Part shown: piece after piece, positions 22,695-32,385 of the stretch
Layout of the letters: every line of letters begins with the position of its first letter
How positions within the stretch are numbered: the first letter of the stretch is position 1
Assembly (NCBI GenBank): GCA_003223395.1
Contig: QHUZ01000030.1
Span: 1-55,145, forward strand
DNA from: Gemmatimonadota bacterium
GTDB taxonomy: Bacteria > Gemmatimonadota > Gemmatimonadetes > Gemmatimonadales > GWC2-71-9
Direction of reading: 5' to 3'
DNA: 55,145 nucleotides
Program-made: the position numbers and the translations under genes
Notes under the pieces: generated by a model
The model's database searches: none
What the model saw: only the letters and a program-made list of their open reading frames with translations
Told to the model about the DNA's origin: nothing

Positions 22695-25154
22695 TCAGCC
22701 ACACTCCGAAAACCCGCAGACGTGACATTTAGCACATCCCTCGATAAACGCCAGTTGCGAGCCGCAATCGGGGCATGCGCCAATGAAATCCTGCTCAGGC
22801 CCACGCGCCGCTCGCAGCGCCGCATCGCCCATGGCACCCCGCACCACTTCCGCCTGCGCCGGCGACTTCGTCCCCGTGCTCTCCAGCAGATCCTGCTGCA
22901 CGCCCTGCTTCTCCTGCATCCACTTCTCGATCGCGATGCCGATCGCGTCGGGGACGGACATCACCTTGTTCGGACCGAGGCCGACGGCGCGGTCGGAGGA
23001 GATCCCCCGCAGCTGCCGGTAGATCTCGGGCAGCGGCACGCCTGACCGCAGCGCCAGCGAGATCAGCCGCCCGATCGCCTCGACGTCCGCCATCAGCGCG
23101 CCACCCGCCTTGCCGAGCGACATGAAGACCTCGAACGGCTGGCCCTTGTCGTCTTCGGTGATCGTCACGTACATCGTGCCGAGCGGGGACTCGATGCGGC
23201 GCGTCGAGCCCTTGAGCAGATCCGGACGGGAGCGCTTGGCGCGGCGCTGCAGGTTCTCCGCCTCGACGTCGTGCAGCCGCTCCTTCGTCAAATGCAGCTC
23301 GGTGTCCAGCTCCGCGATGCGGCCGAGTGCTTCGACGAGGGCGTCCTTCCCTGCCCCTTCCTGCACCTTCTTCGCGGTCGAGCCGGTGGACAGCACCTGG
23401 TTCTCGCGCGCGCCGTCGCGATACACCGTGACGCCCTTGCACCTCAGCTGGTACGCGTAGCGGTAGATCTGCTCGACGTACTCCTCGGTCGCATCATTCG
23501 CGAAATTGCAGGTCTTGGAGATCGCCGAATCGGTGAAATCCTGGAACGCGGCCTGCATCTGGATGTGCCACTCCGGCGACACGTCGTGCGCGGTCACGAA
23601 GACCCGCTGCCATTTCTCCGGCACCGCGTCGAAGTGGATGTGACCCGCCTCCGCGATCTGCTTCACGAGGTCTTCGGAGTACCAGCCGTCGCGCTTGGCG
23701 ATCGCCACGAAGTCTTCGTTGACGTCGGGCATCAGCACGCCGGCCTGATTGCGCATGAACGCCACGGCGAACAGCGGCTCGATCCCCGACGAGCAGCCGG
23801 CGATGATGGAAATGGTGCCAGTGGGCGCAACCGTTGTCAGGTTGCAATTGCGCAGCTTCCGCATGGGGCGGATCCGCTCGCCACGCGCGTTGCGCGCGCA
23901 GGTGGCGTCCGGCCCCCAGATCGACCGCTCCCACTCGGCGAACGGGCCGCGCTGCTCCGCCAGCTTCTCGGACGCGACCTTGGACTCCTCGTCGATGAAC
24001 TCCATCATCTTGCGGCCGAGCGCGACGCCTGCGTCGGAGTTGTACGGGATGCCGAGCCGCACGAGGAGGTCAGCCCAGCCCATGATCCCGAGGCCGATGC
24101 GGCGGATGCGCTTCGCCAGATCGTCGATCTCGGCGAGCGGGTACTTGTTCGCGTCGATGACGTTGTCGAGGAAGTGGGTGCAGAGATGCACCGCCGTGCG
24201 CAGGCCGTCCCAGTCCACATCCCCGTTCTTGACGAACAGGCCGACGTTGATCGAGCCGAGGTTGCACACGTCGTAGGGAAGCAGCGGCTGTTCGCCGCAG
24301 GGGTTCGTGGCCTCGTAGCTCCCGAGGTGCGGCACCGGGTTGTAGTGATTCGCGCGATCGATGAAGAACACCCCCGGCTCGCCGGTCTTCCAGGCGCCGT
24401 GGACGATCTGCTTGAAGACGTCGCCGGCGTCGAGCTGGCCCACGACCTTGCCGGTGCGGGGGTGGATCAGATCGTAGGACTTCCCCGCCTCGAGCGCGAG
24501 CATGAATGCGTCCGTGACCGCGACCGAAATGTTGAAGTTCGTGACCTGCGTGAGATCGTCCTTGCAGTGGATGAAATCCATGATGTCCGGATGATCCACC
24601 CGCAGGATGCCCATGTTGGCGCCGCGGCGGGTTCCGCCCTGCTTGACGACGTCCGTCGAGGCGTCATACAGCTTCATGAAGGAGACGGGACCGGAGGCGA
24701 CACCCATCGTCGAACGGACGACGTCGTTCTTGGGGCGCAATCTGGAGAACGAGAATCCGGTCCCGCCCCCTGACTGGTGTACCAGTGCCATCGCCCGGAG
24801 CGTGTCATAGATGCCCGAGCGGCCATTGGAGAGGGCGTCTTCCACCGGGAGGACGAAGCACGCCGACAGCTGGCCGAGGGGACGGCCCGCGTTCATCAGG
24901 GTGGGAGAGTTCGGCATCCACACCCGCGTCGCCATGAGCTCGAAGAACGTCTCCGCGAGGCCCTCCACGGCCTTGGCCGATGCGCCATACGTCCGGTCGG
25001 GAGCCGCGATGGTCCGCGCGACGCGCCAGAACAGGTCCTCAGGGCGCTCCACCGGCTTCCCCTGGTCGTCCTTCACCAAGTAGCGGCGCTCGAGCACGGT
25101 GAGCGCGTTCGCGTTCAAGTCGAGACTATGGCGGCGGGCTTCAGATGCAGTCAT
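22695..25154 (-). CDS. nrdJ: Vitamin B12-dependent ribonucleoside-diphosphate reductase (class II)
   Basis: An 819-residue adenosylcobalamin-dependent reductase making deoxyribonucleotides. S-A-C-F-V-L-P-V and N-P-C-G-E-Q-P-L-L-P-Y-D-V-C-N-L-G-S hold active-site cysteines. T-G-T-I-S-I-I-A-G-C-S-S-G-I-E-P and T-R-R-G-A-N-M-G-I-L are family core elements. A C-terminal domain ends with cysteine-rich C-P-D-C-G-S and C-A-K-C-H-V-C-G-F-S-E-C-G, which regenerates the active site. The 130-bp upstream gap has no B12-riboswitch box that I can see. Confidence 0.96.
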   Translation of the reverse strand: MTASEARRHSLDLNANALTVLERRYLVKDDQGKPVERPEDLFWRVARTIAAPDRTYGASAKAVEGLAETFFELMATRVWMPNSPTLMNAGRPLGQLSACFVLPVEDALSNGRSGIYDTLRAMALVHQSGGGTGFSFSRLRPKNDVVRSTMGVASGPVSFMKLYDASTDVVKQGGTRRGANMGILRVDHPDIMDFIHCKDDLTQVTNFNISVAVTDAFMLALEAGKSYDLIHPRTGKVVGQLDAGDVFKQIVHGAWKTGEPGVFFIDRANHYNPVPHLGSYEATNPCGEQPLLPYDVCNLGSINVGLFVKNGDVDWDGLRTAVHLCTHFLDNVIDANKYPLAEIDDLAKRIRRIGLGIMGWADLLVRLGIPYNSDAGVALGRKMMEFIDEESKVASEKLAEQRGPFAEWERSIWGPDATCARNARGERIRPMRKLRNCNLTTVAPTGTISIIAGCSSGIEPLFAVAFMRNQAGVLMPDVNEDFVAIAKRDGWYSEDLVKQIAEAGHIHFDAVPEKWQRVFVTAHDVSPEWHIQMQAAFQDFTDSAISKTCNFANDATEEYVEQIYRYAYQLRCKGVTVYRDGARENQVLSTGSTAKKVQEGAGKDALVEALGRIAELDTELHLTKERLHDVEAENLQRRAKRSRPDLLKGSTRRIESPLGTMYVTITEDDKGQPFEVFMSLGKAGGALMADVEAIGRLISLALRSGVPLPEIYRQLRGISSDRAVGLGPNKVMSVPDAIGIAIEKWMQEKQGVQQDLLESTGTKSPAQAEVVRGAMGDAALRAARGPEQDFIGACPDCGSQLAFIEGCAKCHVCGFSECG

Positions 25155-25284
25155 GCGAATCTCACGGCCGATCGAGTTGAATTCAGGAAGTTAACGGAAC
25201 GTGGAGGCCCAAGGTAGGCGGGTGTGTGGAGGCGGGCAAGACTAAAGACTCGCGTTGGTGCGTCTCGCACTCCGAGTATCAACA

Positions 25285-25842
25285 TCACAAAGTTGCTCTC
25301 TCGATCGGAAATGTCCCGCGACGATGTCGCTCGGCCTCCGCGACGTAATGCTCCCACGTTCCTTTGATCCGCGCGCGCAGACCATCGTCGACGTGACGCA
25401 CGACACGCGCGGGCACTCCCATCACGAGCGAGCCGGGAGGCACCTGCATCCCCTCCGGCACCACCGCTCCTGCGGCGATCACGCTGCCGGTCCCCACGCG
25501 CACATCGTTCAGCAGGATGCTCCCCATCCCGATCAGGCAGTCGTCCTCCACCACGCAGGCGTGGAGAATCACCCGGTGGCCCACGCCGACCCGGGCACCG
25601 ATCAGGGCCGGCTTCCCCTCATCCACATGCACGATCGTGGCATCCTGGAGGTTGGTCGCCTCGCCGATCACGATCGGCGCCATGTCGCCCCGCAGCACGG
25701 CGTGATACCAAACGCTCGAGCGCGGTCCTAGCGTGACGTCACCCATGACGACCGCGGTTGGCGCGATGAACGCGGTAGGATGGACTTTGGGGTTGGGCGT
25801 GTGGATTACTGGCGCACCGGCGGGAATGGCCACTGCACCCAC
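25285..25842 (-). CDS. Gamma-carbonic anhydrase family protein (left-handed beta-helix)
   Basis: A 185-residue hexapeptide-repeat protein with turns such as P-T-A-F-I-A-P-T-A-V-V-M-G-D-V and I-G-A-R-V-G-V-G-H-R-V-I-L-H-A-C. The histidines expected to bind zinc are in I-V-H-V-D, V-G-H and L-H-A. Many members (YrdA, PaaY types) show little or no anhydrase activity. The GTG start at 25842 (or 25833) lies inside the 3' end of the upstream kinase gene, an overlap of 28-37 bp, so the two are probably coupled. Confidence 0.87.
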   Translation of the reverse strand: MGAVAIPAGAPVIHTPNPKVHPTAFIAPTAVVMGDVTLGPRSSVWYHAVLRGDMAPIVIGEATNLQDATIVHVDEGKPALIGARVGVGHRVILHACVVEDDCLIGMGSILLNDVRVGTGSVIAAGAVVPEGMQVPPGSLVMGVPARVVRHVDDGLRARIKGTWEHYVAEAERHRRGTFPIERATL

Positions 25843-27644
25843 GCTTCGGTCGGCTCGCCGTTCTTCTGAGCCGGATTCCAGCGCAGATTCCTGGCCATGT
25901 CGAGCGCCTCATTGTTGAAAGTTTCCACATTGGAGGGCACGAACACCCGCGCCTCCATCGTCGTCCCGTTGCGTGAGACCCGGATGAGCAGGATCGCCTG
26001 CCGGGGGAACACCGGCGCGTCCTGAGCGACGGGAATGACGGTTGCGGACAGCGGTGTCGGGCGTGTATCCCAGCAGATGTTGTCCTGATTGTAGGCTGGG
26101 CCGAAGCGGTCACAGGGCCCCGCGTCGTCCTCGCTGGTTTGCATGTCCAATCGGACGTTGTAGGTCTCGCCTGCTGTGATGATGACCTGGCGATCGTAGG
26201 TCTGGTATCCCGCGGCGCGGACGGTCAAACGATGGACGCCGGGGGGGAGGTCCAGTTGCGTCCCCCGCACCGGCTGCCCTTCAACGCTGATGCGCGCACC
26301 GGCCGGCACATTCTGGAGGACGAGGTGACCGGGCGTCCCCATCGCCGGTGGCAGCGGGGGAATGACTCGTCGCGTGCTGTCGCGGCTCGAATCGGTCGCG
26401 GCGAGTCGCGTGGTATCGCGCGCGCTGCTGTCCGGCGCAGCGGTGGAGTCGCTGGCCGCGCCTCCCGGGCTCTTCGCGAAGATGAGTCCCCGCTTGTACG
26501 CGTAGAAGCCGCCGCCGCCGAACACCGCCCCGACGATGAGGAGCCACAGCAGCAGGCCGGAGAGCACCGAGCGGCGTGGCGCCTCGTCGCCCGTCGCGGG
26601 CGGCCGCGTTCCCGGCGCGCGCGGGAGTGGGGTCGTCGGCGCCGACGCGAGGCGCGCGCCGGTGAGCGACGGCATCGCCATCGTGGCGTCGGTCGTGAAG
26701 GTTACCGACCGACCGCTCTCGAGCACGCTGACCAGCTCGTCCGCGCTCTGAAAGCGCTGCCCCGGCGTCTTCGCCATCATCTTCCGGACGATTTCGAACA
26801 GCTGCCGCTTCTCGGGATTGTCGAGCGCTGGAGTCGGGATTTCCTCCATGATGTGCTTATAGCCGATGGAGAAGGAATCTTCGCCGTCGAACGGCACGCC
26901 TCCCGTGAGGCATTGATACGCAACGACGCCGAGCGAATAGAGGTCGCTCCGGCCGTCCAGCGGCTGCGCCTTGGCCTGCTCGGGACTCATGTAGTGCGGT
27001 GTGCCGATGGACATCCCGGTGCCCGTGAGCTTGCCGCCCGAGGCCGCCTTCGCGATCCCGAAGTCGGTGACCACCGCGTGCCCGTGTTCGTCGAACATGA
27101 TGTTGTCGGGCTTGATGTCGCGGTGCACGATTTCCTTCTTATGCGCATACGCGAGCGCGCGACCGACCTCGGCCAGGATCTTCTTGATCTCGGCGGGAGG
27201 GAGGCTGCCGCGAGCCGCCAGGACACTCGAGAGCGGCTTGCCCCGCAGAAACTTCATGACGAAGTAGATGATGCGGCCCGATTTTCCGACGCGATAAATC
27301 GGAATGATGTTCGGATGTTCGAGCCGGGCGGATGTGCGGGCTTCGCGCTGGAAGCGCTCGACGAATTCCTTATCGAACGCGAGCGAGAACGGCAGCACCT
27401 TGATCGCGACTTCGCGGTCGAGCTGTTTTTCTTTCGCCTTGAAGACGATCGCCATGCCCCCGCGACCGAGCTCCTCGAGGATTTCGTATTCCTCGTTGAG
27501 CTCCTGGCGCACCATATCGATTTCCGTGATGTCCGGCGCCTCGGCGCGCACGCCCGTGGGCGTCGTCGCGGTCAGATCGAGGCCGCAAGAATCGCAGAAC
27601 TTCGCGGTGTCCTTATTCTGAGTGCCACAGCGGGAGCAATACAA
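25806..27644 (-). CDS. Transmembrane Ser/Thr protein kinase with zinc ribbon, PEGA and TonB-C-like domains
   Basis: A 612-residue kinase. A zinc ribbon C-x-x-C...C-x-x-C (3-20) precedes the kinase domain (~53-310): G-R-G-G-M-A with Lys82 in A-I-K-V-L, catalytic H-R-D-I-K-P-D-N (174-181) and D-F-G (194-196). A membrane helix (~361-380) follows, then a Ser/Thr/Asp-rich periplasmic linker, a PEGA domain (~438-503) and a C-terminal ~65-residue domain resembling TonB C-termini (L-L-I-R-V-S-R-N-G, A-L-D-M-A-R-N-L-R-W-N-P-A, W-V-Q-W-P-F). The periplasmic part probably senses the envelope or an outer-membrane partner. Confidence 0.9.
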   Translation of the reverse strand: MYCSRCGTQNKDTAKFCDSCGLDLTATTPTGVRAEAPDITEIDMVRQELNEEYEILEELGRGGMAIVFKAKEKQLDREVAIKVLPFSLAFDKEFVERFQREARTSARLEHPNIIPIYRVGKSGRIIYFVMKFLRGKPLSSVLAARGSLPPAEIKKILAEVGRALAYAHKKEIVHRDIKPDNIMFDEHGHAVVTDFGIAKAASGGKLTGTGMSIGTPHYMSPEQAKAQPLDGRSDLYSLGVVAYQCLTGGVPFDGEDSFSIGYKHIMEEIPTPALDNPEKRQLFEIVRKMMAKTPGQRFQSADELVSVLESGRSVTFTTDATMAMPSLTGARLASAPTTPLPRAPGTRPPATGDEAPRRSVLSGLLLWLLIVGAVFGGGGFYAYKRGLIFAKSPGGAASDSTAAPDSSARDTTRLAATDSSRDSTRRVIPPLPPAMGTPGHLVLQNVPAGARISVEGQPVRGTQLDLPPGVHRLTVRAAGYQTYDRQVIITAGETYNVRLDMQTSEDDAGPCDRFGPAYNQDNICWDTRPTPLSATVIPVAQDAPVFPRQAILLIRVSRNGTTMEARVFVPSNVETFNNEALDMARNLRWNPAQKNGEPTEAWVQWPFPPVRQ

Positions 27645-27703
27645 TTCGGTCTCCGAGGGGTCCGGGCTAACTTAGGGTTCGCCCCGAAGCCGGTCAACAG
27701 ATT

Positions 27704-30481
27704 TCAGAAGTCCGCGCCGAATGCCCCGTACAATTGCGCGTGTCCGGTTGCAGGCTGCGCGACGCCAAAACGCAGGCGTAGCGGGACGTCATAGGTCACC
27801 GTCACGTCGGCGACCAGCTCCGCGCCGACGGAGCGCAGATGCGTGAGCTGCGCGCGCTGACCGACATCCCACGCATCACCCACGTCGCCGAAAACCGAGA
27901 ACGCGAGCTTGTCGGCGCCGAACGGCAGGTGGCCGAGCGCGCGCCCGATCAGTGCGAGCGGCATCCGATACTCGGCGCTGAGCGTCGCCGCGCGGCGGCC
28001 GTGCAGCTCTCCGGCGGCATACCCGCGCACCGGGAATGTGCGGGACGCGCCGACCGTCTGTCCGAACAGGAACTCGACGCCGCCCGACGACACACCGCCG
28101 ACGGAGAATTGATCGGTGATCGGTCCGTCGAGCGCGCCGACCGCCCCGCGCACCGCCAGCACCGAGGATGCGAATCCGACGCGCGGCCCGAGCCGCAGGT
28201 AGACGTTGCCGCGGGCGCGAACTTCGTTGAGGAAGCGCGCGTTGCCCTGCTCTTCTGTGCGCCGGTAGAGGATCGACGCGGTGGCACCGTCCTGCAGTGA
28301 GACGGTGAGCGGCGCCGAGACGGCCGAACCGATCGAGAGGATCACCGATCCGCCGACGCGGTCGCGATCGATGCAGCCATTGCAGATGGCGGCGAGGCTC
28401 GTATCGGGGATCGAAACGAATCTCCTTCCTTCATATTCAGCGGCGAGCCGCAGGGAAACGAAGCTACGCCAGCGCTGCGCGACGACAGTGGCACCGATGG
28501 CCGCTTCGGGCCGGTTCTGCGACACGACGTGGCCCGTGCTGTCGATCCCGACCAGGGACCAGCGGGTCAAGAACGAGAAATCGAGCGTGGGATTGCCGAG
28601 GGCGTGATTAAGAAGGAAGAACGAGCCCTGGAGCCGCAGCGGCGAGGGCGAAACCTGCGCCTCGGCCAAATAGACATACCGTCCCACCGCGTCGGTGCCG
28701 GCAGTCGCGGCGCCAGAGAAGTGACCCGCCTGCCCGGCGTTGATTCCCAGGGGAAGCCAGAAGTGCGGCCGCAGGGAGCCCCACGACGAGTATCCTGTTT
28801 CCCGGATCGCGACGCGCGGAGCAGAATCGAACGCCGCCGGTGCGAACGAAGCCGGCGCCTGCACCACCGGACGCGATGTCGCGACCCGCAGCTCCCACCC
28901 GCCGTCCCCCACCGTCGTGAAGAGTATGCGGCCGTCAGGGAGCGGCGCGGGCGCACGGGCGCCGAGCGGCTCCGCGGTCAGCTGCGCGATACCGTCGCTC
29001 GCGCGCCAGCGATGAATTTGCGGAAACCCACCAGCGTCGGTCACGAACAACACGCTCGTACCATCGGCGGTCCACACCGGATCGGCGATCGCGGACTCGC
29101 CGAACGCTCGCGCGAGCACCACGACCGACTGCGGGTCCCCGGCGCGCCAGCGCACGAGCTCCCAGTGCCCGTTCTGATTGCGGGTCGCGGCGACCCAGCG
29201 TCCGTCTGGCGACGGCACGGTCGGTCCCCACGTTCCATCGATTGCGGCCGTTGGAATCGTCGGCGTGTCACCGCCGCCGGCCAGCTTCAGCGCCGACAGC
29301 GTACCGCCCCCCGCCCGTGGCTCGATCAGGCGGCCGTTGGTCGTCTGGCGCCTCCACGCGCCGTCGGGAGGGGGGGCCCAGCGCCACAGATCGCTGCGAA
29401 TCGTCCAGCGACCGGTGAAATCAAGTTGTGCGACGATCAGCGTATCGCCGAGCCAGTCGTAGCTCACGCCGCCGTTGACGCGGTGGGAGCGCAGCACGGC
29501 GCCGCTCGTCGGATCCACGACGCGCAACCGCCGGGCGCCGCGGCCATCGTCGTAGAGGTAGGCGAGACTCCGGCCGTCGGGGGAAACCCGCGGCACCGGC
29601 TGCGAGCGCAGCCGGCCCACGAGCAGCTGCGCGCGTGCGCCCGATTGGGATGGGGGCACGGCGGCTGCGATCGACTGCGACCACTCCTCGGTCAGCGGCG
29701 ATGTCACACCCGCTTGCCGCAGCTGACGGCCGACGCGGAACGGAATGAGCTGCCCAGCCGTCTTCTCGACGAAGCGGGGCACGATCGAGTCATTCACGTT
29801 GTGCGACAGGAATTCCCAGAAGCGGCTGCCGTAGGCATAGGGCGCGAGCCCGTCGGGCCAGCGAGTGAATAGGAGCGCGTCCCACGGCGAGCGCGCGTGA
29901 CCGGACAACGCGTCCGCCGCGACCACCTCCCGATGAAAGCTGCCTTCCGCGCGGCCGCCGGCGGTAAAGCGTGACTCGTAGTACGTCGCCAGGCCTTCGG
30001 TGACCCAGGTCGGCTGGTATTGATTCGGAAAAAGTCCGGGCGCCCGGCCGAACACCGCCTGCAGTGTGTTCCACAGGCCCCGTGAGCGATCGAGATGAAA
30101 GACGTGCGTCAGCTCGTGTACGATCACGAGCCGCTCCCAGCTGTCGTAGGTCTGGAGCGCGGGATCGGTAACCGGCGGGACGAGCAGAATCGTGAAGCGG
30201 TTGGACGGAAACGTGGTCGTGAAGCCGTTCGGCGTATCGACGTCATCCGACAACGTCAGATCCACGATACCGCGCGGCGGATGGAGCTCACTCGACAGCA
30301 GCGCGTACGCACGCTCGGCTTCGGCCGCCGCCACAACCGCGCGCGCCCGATAGCTCGGACGAAAATGGAGGCGGAAGTGTTGGGTGTGGAGGGTACGCCA
30401 GCTGCCTGACGGGTCGACTTGTGCTGACGCGATGCTTGGAAGGAAAAGGAGCGCTAGGAGCGCTACACGTGCATCTTTCAA
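27704..30481 (-). CDS. HELTH-type peptidase / beta-propeller / outer-membrane barrel protein
   Basis: A 925-residue exported protein. TTG at 30481 is chosen because it overlaps the amidase stop (TTGA) and gives a clean signal peptide M-K-D-A-R-V-A-L-L-A...A-S-A. Residues ~30-290 form a zinc peptidase-like domain with H122-E123-L-T-H126 and E162 in W-V-T-E-G-L-A. A TolB/PD40 propeller (~330-590) has V-S-P-D-G-R-S-L-A-Y and V-W-T-A-D-G-T-S-V-L-F. The C-terminal ~330 residues look like an Omp85-type beta-barrel ending in aromatic F. It likely sits in the outer membrane with the peptidase facing the periplasm. Confidence 0.8.
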   Translation of the reverse strand: MKDARVALLALLFLPSIASAQVDPSGSWRTLHTQHFRLHFRPSYRARAVVAAAEAERAYALLSSELHPPRGIVDLTLSDDVDTPNGFTTTFPSNRFTILLVPPVTDPALQTYDSWERLVIVHELTHVFHLDRSRGLWNTLQAVFGRAPGLFPNQYQPTWVTEGLATYYESRFTAGGRAEGSFHREVVAADALSGHARSPWDALLFTRWPDGLAPYAYGSRFWEFLSHNVNDSIVPRFVEKTAGQLIPFRVGRQLRQAGVTSPLTEEWSQSIAAAVPPSQSGARAQLLVGRLRSQPVPRVSPDGRSLAYLYDDGRGARRLRVVDPTSGAVLRSHRVNGGVSYDWLGDTLIVAQLDFTGRWTIRSDLWRWAPPPDGAWRRQTTNGRLIEPRAGGGTLSALKLAGGGDTPTIPTAAIDGTWGPTVPSPDGRWVAATRNQNGHWELVRWRAGDPQSVVVLARAFGESAIADPVWTADGTSVLFVTDAGGFPQIHRWRASDGIAQLTAEPLGARAPAPLPDGRILFTTVGDGGWELRVATSRPVVQAPASFAPAAFDSAPRVAIRETGYSSWGSLRPHFWLPLGINAGQAGHFSGAATAGTDAVGRYVYLAEAQVSPSPLRLQGSFFLLNHALGNPTLDFSFLTRWSLVGIDSTGHVVSQNRPEAAIGATVVAQRWRSFVSLRLAAEYEGRRFVSIPDTSLAAICNGCIDRDRVGGSVILSIGSAVSAPLTVSLQDGATASILYRRTEEQGNARFLNEVRARGNVYLRLGPRVGFASSVLAVRGAVGALDGPITDQFSVGGVSSGGVEFLFGQTVGASRTFPVRGYAAGELHGRRAATLSAEYRMPLALIGRALGHLPFGADKLAFSVFGDVGDAWDVGQRAQLTHLRSVGAELVADVTVTYDVPLRLRFGVAQPATGHAQLYGAFGADF

Positions 30482-32340
30482 CGCGCCATCTCGCGCAGAA
30501 AGTCTTCGATCCCTCGTGCGACACCGCGGGCATACCGGAGACGTCCCTCTGGGCTCGCCAGCATCGCCTCCTGCTCCGGAATCATCATGAACAATCCCTC
30601 GGTGAGCGCGGAGGGGAACCACGGATCACGCACGAGTGCGTAATCACCGCGGCCCATTCCCAAATCCCTAACCCCTAGCTCCCCAACAAGCGCGCGATCG
30701 AGGGCACGCGCCAGCGCGGCGCCGCGTGGATGGAAATAGTAGACACTCGTGCCGTTATTGATAAACGGATTCACACCATCGGGAAGGGCGTTGGCATGAA
30801 TCGACACGAGCACATCGGCGTCGTGCTCTTCCGCAAAGCGCGTGCGCGGGAACAGGTCCACCGGATTCGAGTCGGTGCGCGTCAAGAGCACCATTGCCCC
30901 GGCCTGCTCGAGCAGCGGCTTGACCAGTTGCGCCACCGCGAGTGTCGCGACCGGCTCCCACAAACCGGAGGGCCCGTGCGCGCCCACCGGCGGATGACCG
31001 GGATCGATGACGATGGTGCGGCCGGCCAGAGGCCGGCGCGGATCGATCACGGGCGGGCGGCGAATCTCGAGCAGCAGATCGCGGCCGCTCCAGCGCGTGC
31101 GATACCCCCACACGCGTCCCGCCAGTGACACGGTGATCGTCACCTCATCCGCCGTCGGCTGCGCGTAGCTCATGCGGGTCACATAGGGATCGGTGCCGCC
31201 GTACTGCATCCAGTTCACGTCGGAGGCCACGCCGTAGAGCCTGAGCGTGAGACTCCTGTCGTCTTCCTCGACCTTGAATGGAACGTGCGCGGGAAGCGGC
31301 ACGCGGAGGAGCAGCGAGCGCGGCCCCGCGACGAGACGCACCGACTCCACGATGCCCCCGGGCGGCGGCGTCCCGGGCGCGAGCGGCACGACGTCGGCGG
31401 TGTTCACCCAGGCCACCGCGCCCCGTGACAACTGCAGGCGCGTCTGGCTGCCCCAGCGCGCCGTCGCCACCGAGACCGTGCCCAGCGGGAAGAACCAGTT
31501 ATAGGTACCGTAGGGCACCGCCTTGCCCACGGTCAGGCTGTCGCTCTTTCCCGTGTGCGCGGTGTCATCGTTCAGCACGATCACCGCCGGGTGCGCGCGA
31601 TCCAGCGTGTCGAGAACGAGCGGCCACACGGCGCGCGCCGTATCCGTTCCCACGATCACCTCGAGGATCGCGTCACACAGTGGCTCGGTGGGCAGCCACG
31701 CGACGTAGCGATCGGCGGCCGGCGGCAGACGAAACGCCGTGGTGTCGGTCCCGAAGGCGCGCACGCCCCACGCCGGCTCTGCCGGAAGCGTGTCCGGGAC
31801 GAACCAGATGGGCGTCTTCTTTCCTTCCATCCGCAGTCGTACCTGCGCGCCAGGGGTGGCGCGAACAAAGAGGCGAATTCCCTCGCCTGCGGGAAAGGCG
31901 AGCGAGTCGGTTGGGGTGAAGCTCGTCGTGTCGATCCAGGCGGTGGCGCCGACGGGCGGTCGGAACGGCTGCGCGATGCGCGCGACGAACGTGGTCTCCT
32001 GCTGCTCGGCACCGGCGCCGCCGCGCGCGACGATCTGAAATCGCGCCACCGAGTCGCTCGGGAGCGGTATCCACGCGAGCCACGTGCCGCTCGGCGACAC
32101 GCGCGCCGGGAATCCGTTGATCGACAGCGCGACATCACCGCGACCACGGCCGACACTGCCGAACAGGAAGGAAGAATCCTGCGCCTGAATTGGCTCCGTG
32201 GTGTCGGGATAGACGATCGTGATGTGCAGCGGTTCGCCGGGAGCGGATAGGGATGGGCGACGGGATGCGGCGGAGGACGCGCAGGCTGCTCCCACCGCCC
32301 CCGTCGCGGCGACGAGGAGCGCGGCACCAATCAGTCGCAT
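30478..32340 (-). CDS. N-acetylmuramoyl-L-alanine amidase (Amidase_3) lipoprotein
   Basis: A 620-residue lipoprotein; start at 32340 gives a signal peptide ending G-A-A-C. The N-terminal ~370 residues are beta-rich and bear no name, with an AMIN-like segment near S-L-T-L-R-L-Y-G. The C-terminal Amidase_3 domain holds I-V-I-D-P-G-H, L-W-E-P, S-I-H-A-N-A and E-G-L, the zinc ligands and catalytic Glu of AmiC-type enzymes that cut the peptide from MurNAc at division or during remodelling. A 7-bp array at 30652-30686 is read inside the domain. It is coupled to the HELTH/barrel gene. Confidence 0.9.
   Translation of the reverse strand: MRLIGAALLVAATGAVGAACASSAASRRPSLSAPGEPLHITIVYPDTTEPIQAQDSSFLFGSVGRGRGDVALSINGFPARVSPSGTWLAWIPLPSDSVARFQIVARGGAGAEQQETTFVARIAQPFRPPVGATAWIDTTSFTPTDSLAFPAGEGIRLFVRATPGAQVRLRMEGKKTPIWFVPDTLPAEPAWGVRAFGTDTTAFRLPPAADRYVAWLPTEPLCDAILEVIVGTDTARAVWPLVLDTLDRAHPAVIVLNDDTAHTGKSDSLTVGKAVPYGTYNWFFPLGTVSVATARWGSQTRLQLSRGAVAWVNTADVVPLAPGTPPPGGIVESVRLVAGPRSLLLRVPLPAHVPFKVEEDDRSLTLRLYGVASDVNWMQYGGTDPYVTRMSYAQPTADEVTITVSLAGRVWGYRTRWSGRDLLLEIRRPPVIDPRRPLAGRTIVIDPGHPPVGAHGPSGLWEPVATLAVAQLVKPLLEQAGAMVLLTRTDSNPVDLFPRTRFAEEHDADVLVSIHANALPDGVNPFINNGTSVYYFHPRGAALARALDRALVGELGVRDLGMGRGDYALVRDPWFPSALTEGLFMMIPEQEAMLASPEGRLRYARGVARGIEDFLREMAR
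30652..30686. repeat. Degenerate tandem array, 5 x 7 bp (CCCTAAC type) inside the amidase gene
   Basis: Heptamers GCCCATT, CCCAAAT, CCCTAAC, CCCTAGC, TCCCCAA. On the coding strand it gives G-E-L-G-V-R-D-L-G-M-G; three heptamers make seven codons. The reading frame is kept. The surface loop it encodes precedes V-R-D-P-W-F-P-S. Confidence 0.7.
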
Positions 32341-32385
32341 GTGGCGCAAGCTAGCGGCGAGCAATAGATTGGGCCACCTTACTTT
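32341..32385. promoter_or_regulatory. Divergent promoter region, amidase / FHA-kinase operon
   Basis: Only 45 bp separate the two divergent start codons, so both promoters must overlap or lie within coding sequence. No convincing pair of -35/-10 boxes can be assigned. Shared control of wall amidase and kinase operon is a reasonable inference. Confidence 0.4.

Noticed and set aside
25155-25284. Cobalamin riboswitch ahead of the B12-dependent reductase gene
   Set aside because: The 130-bp gap is too short and shows no B12-box-like sequence.
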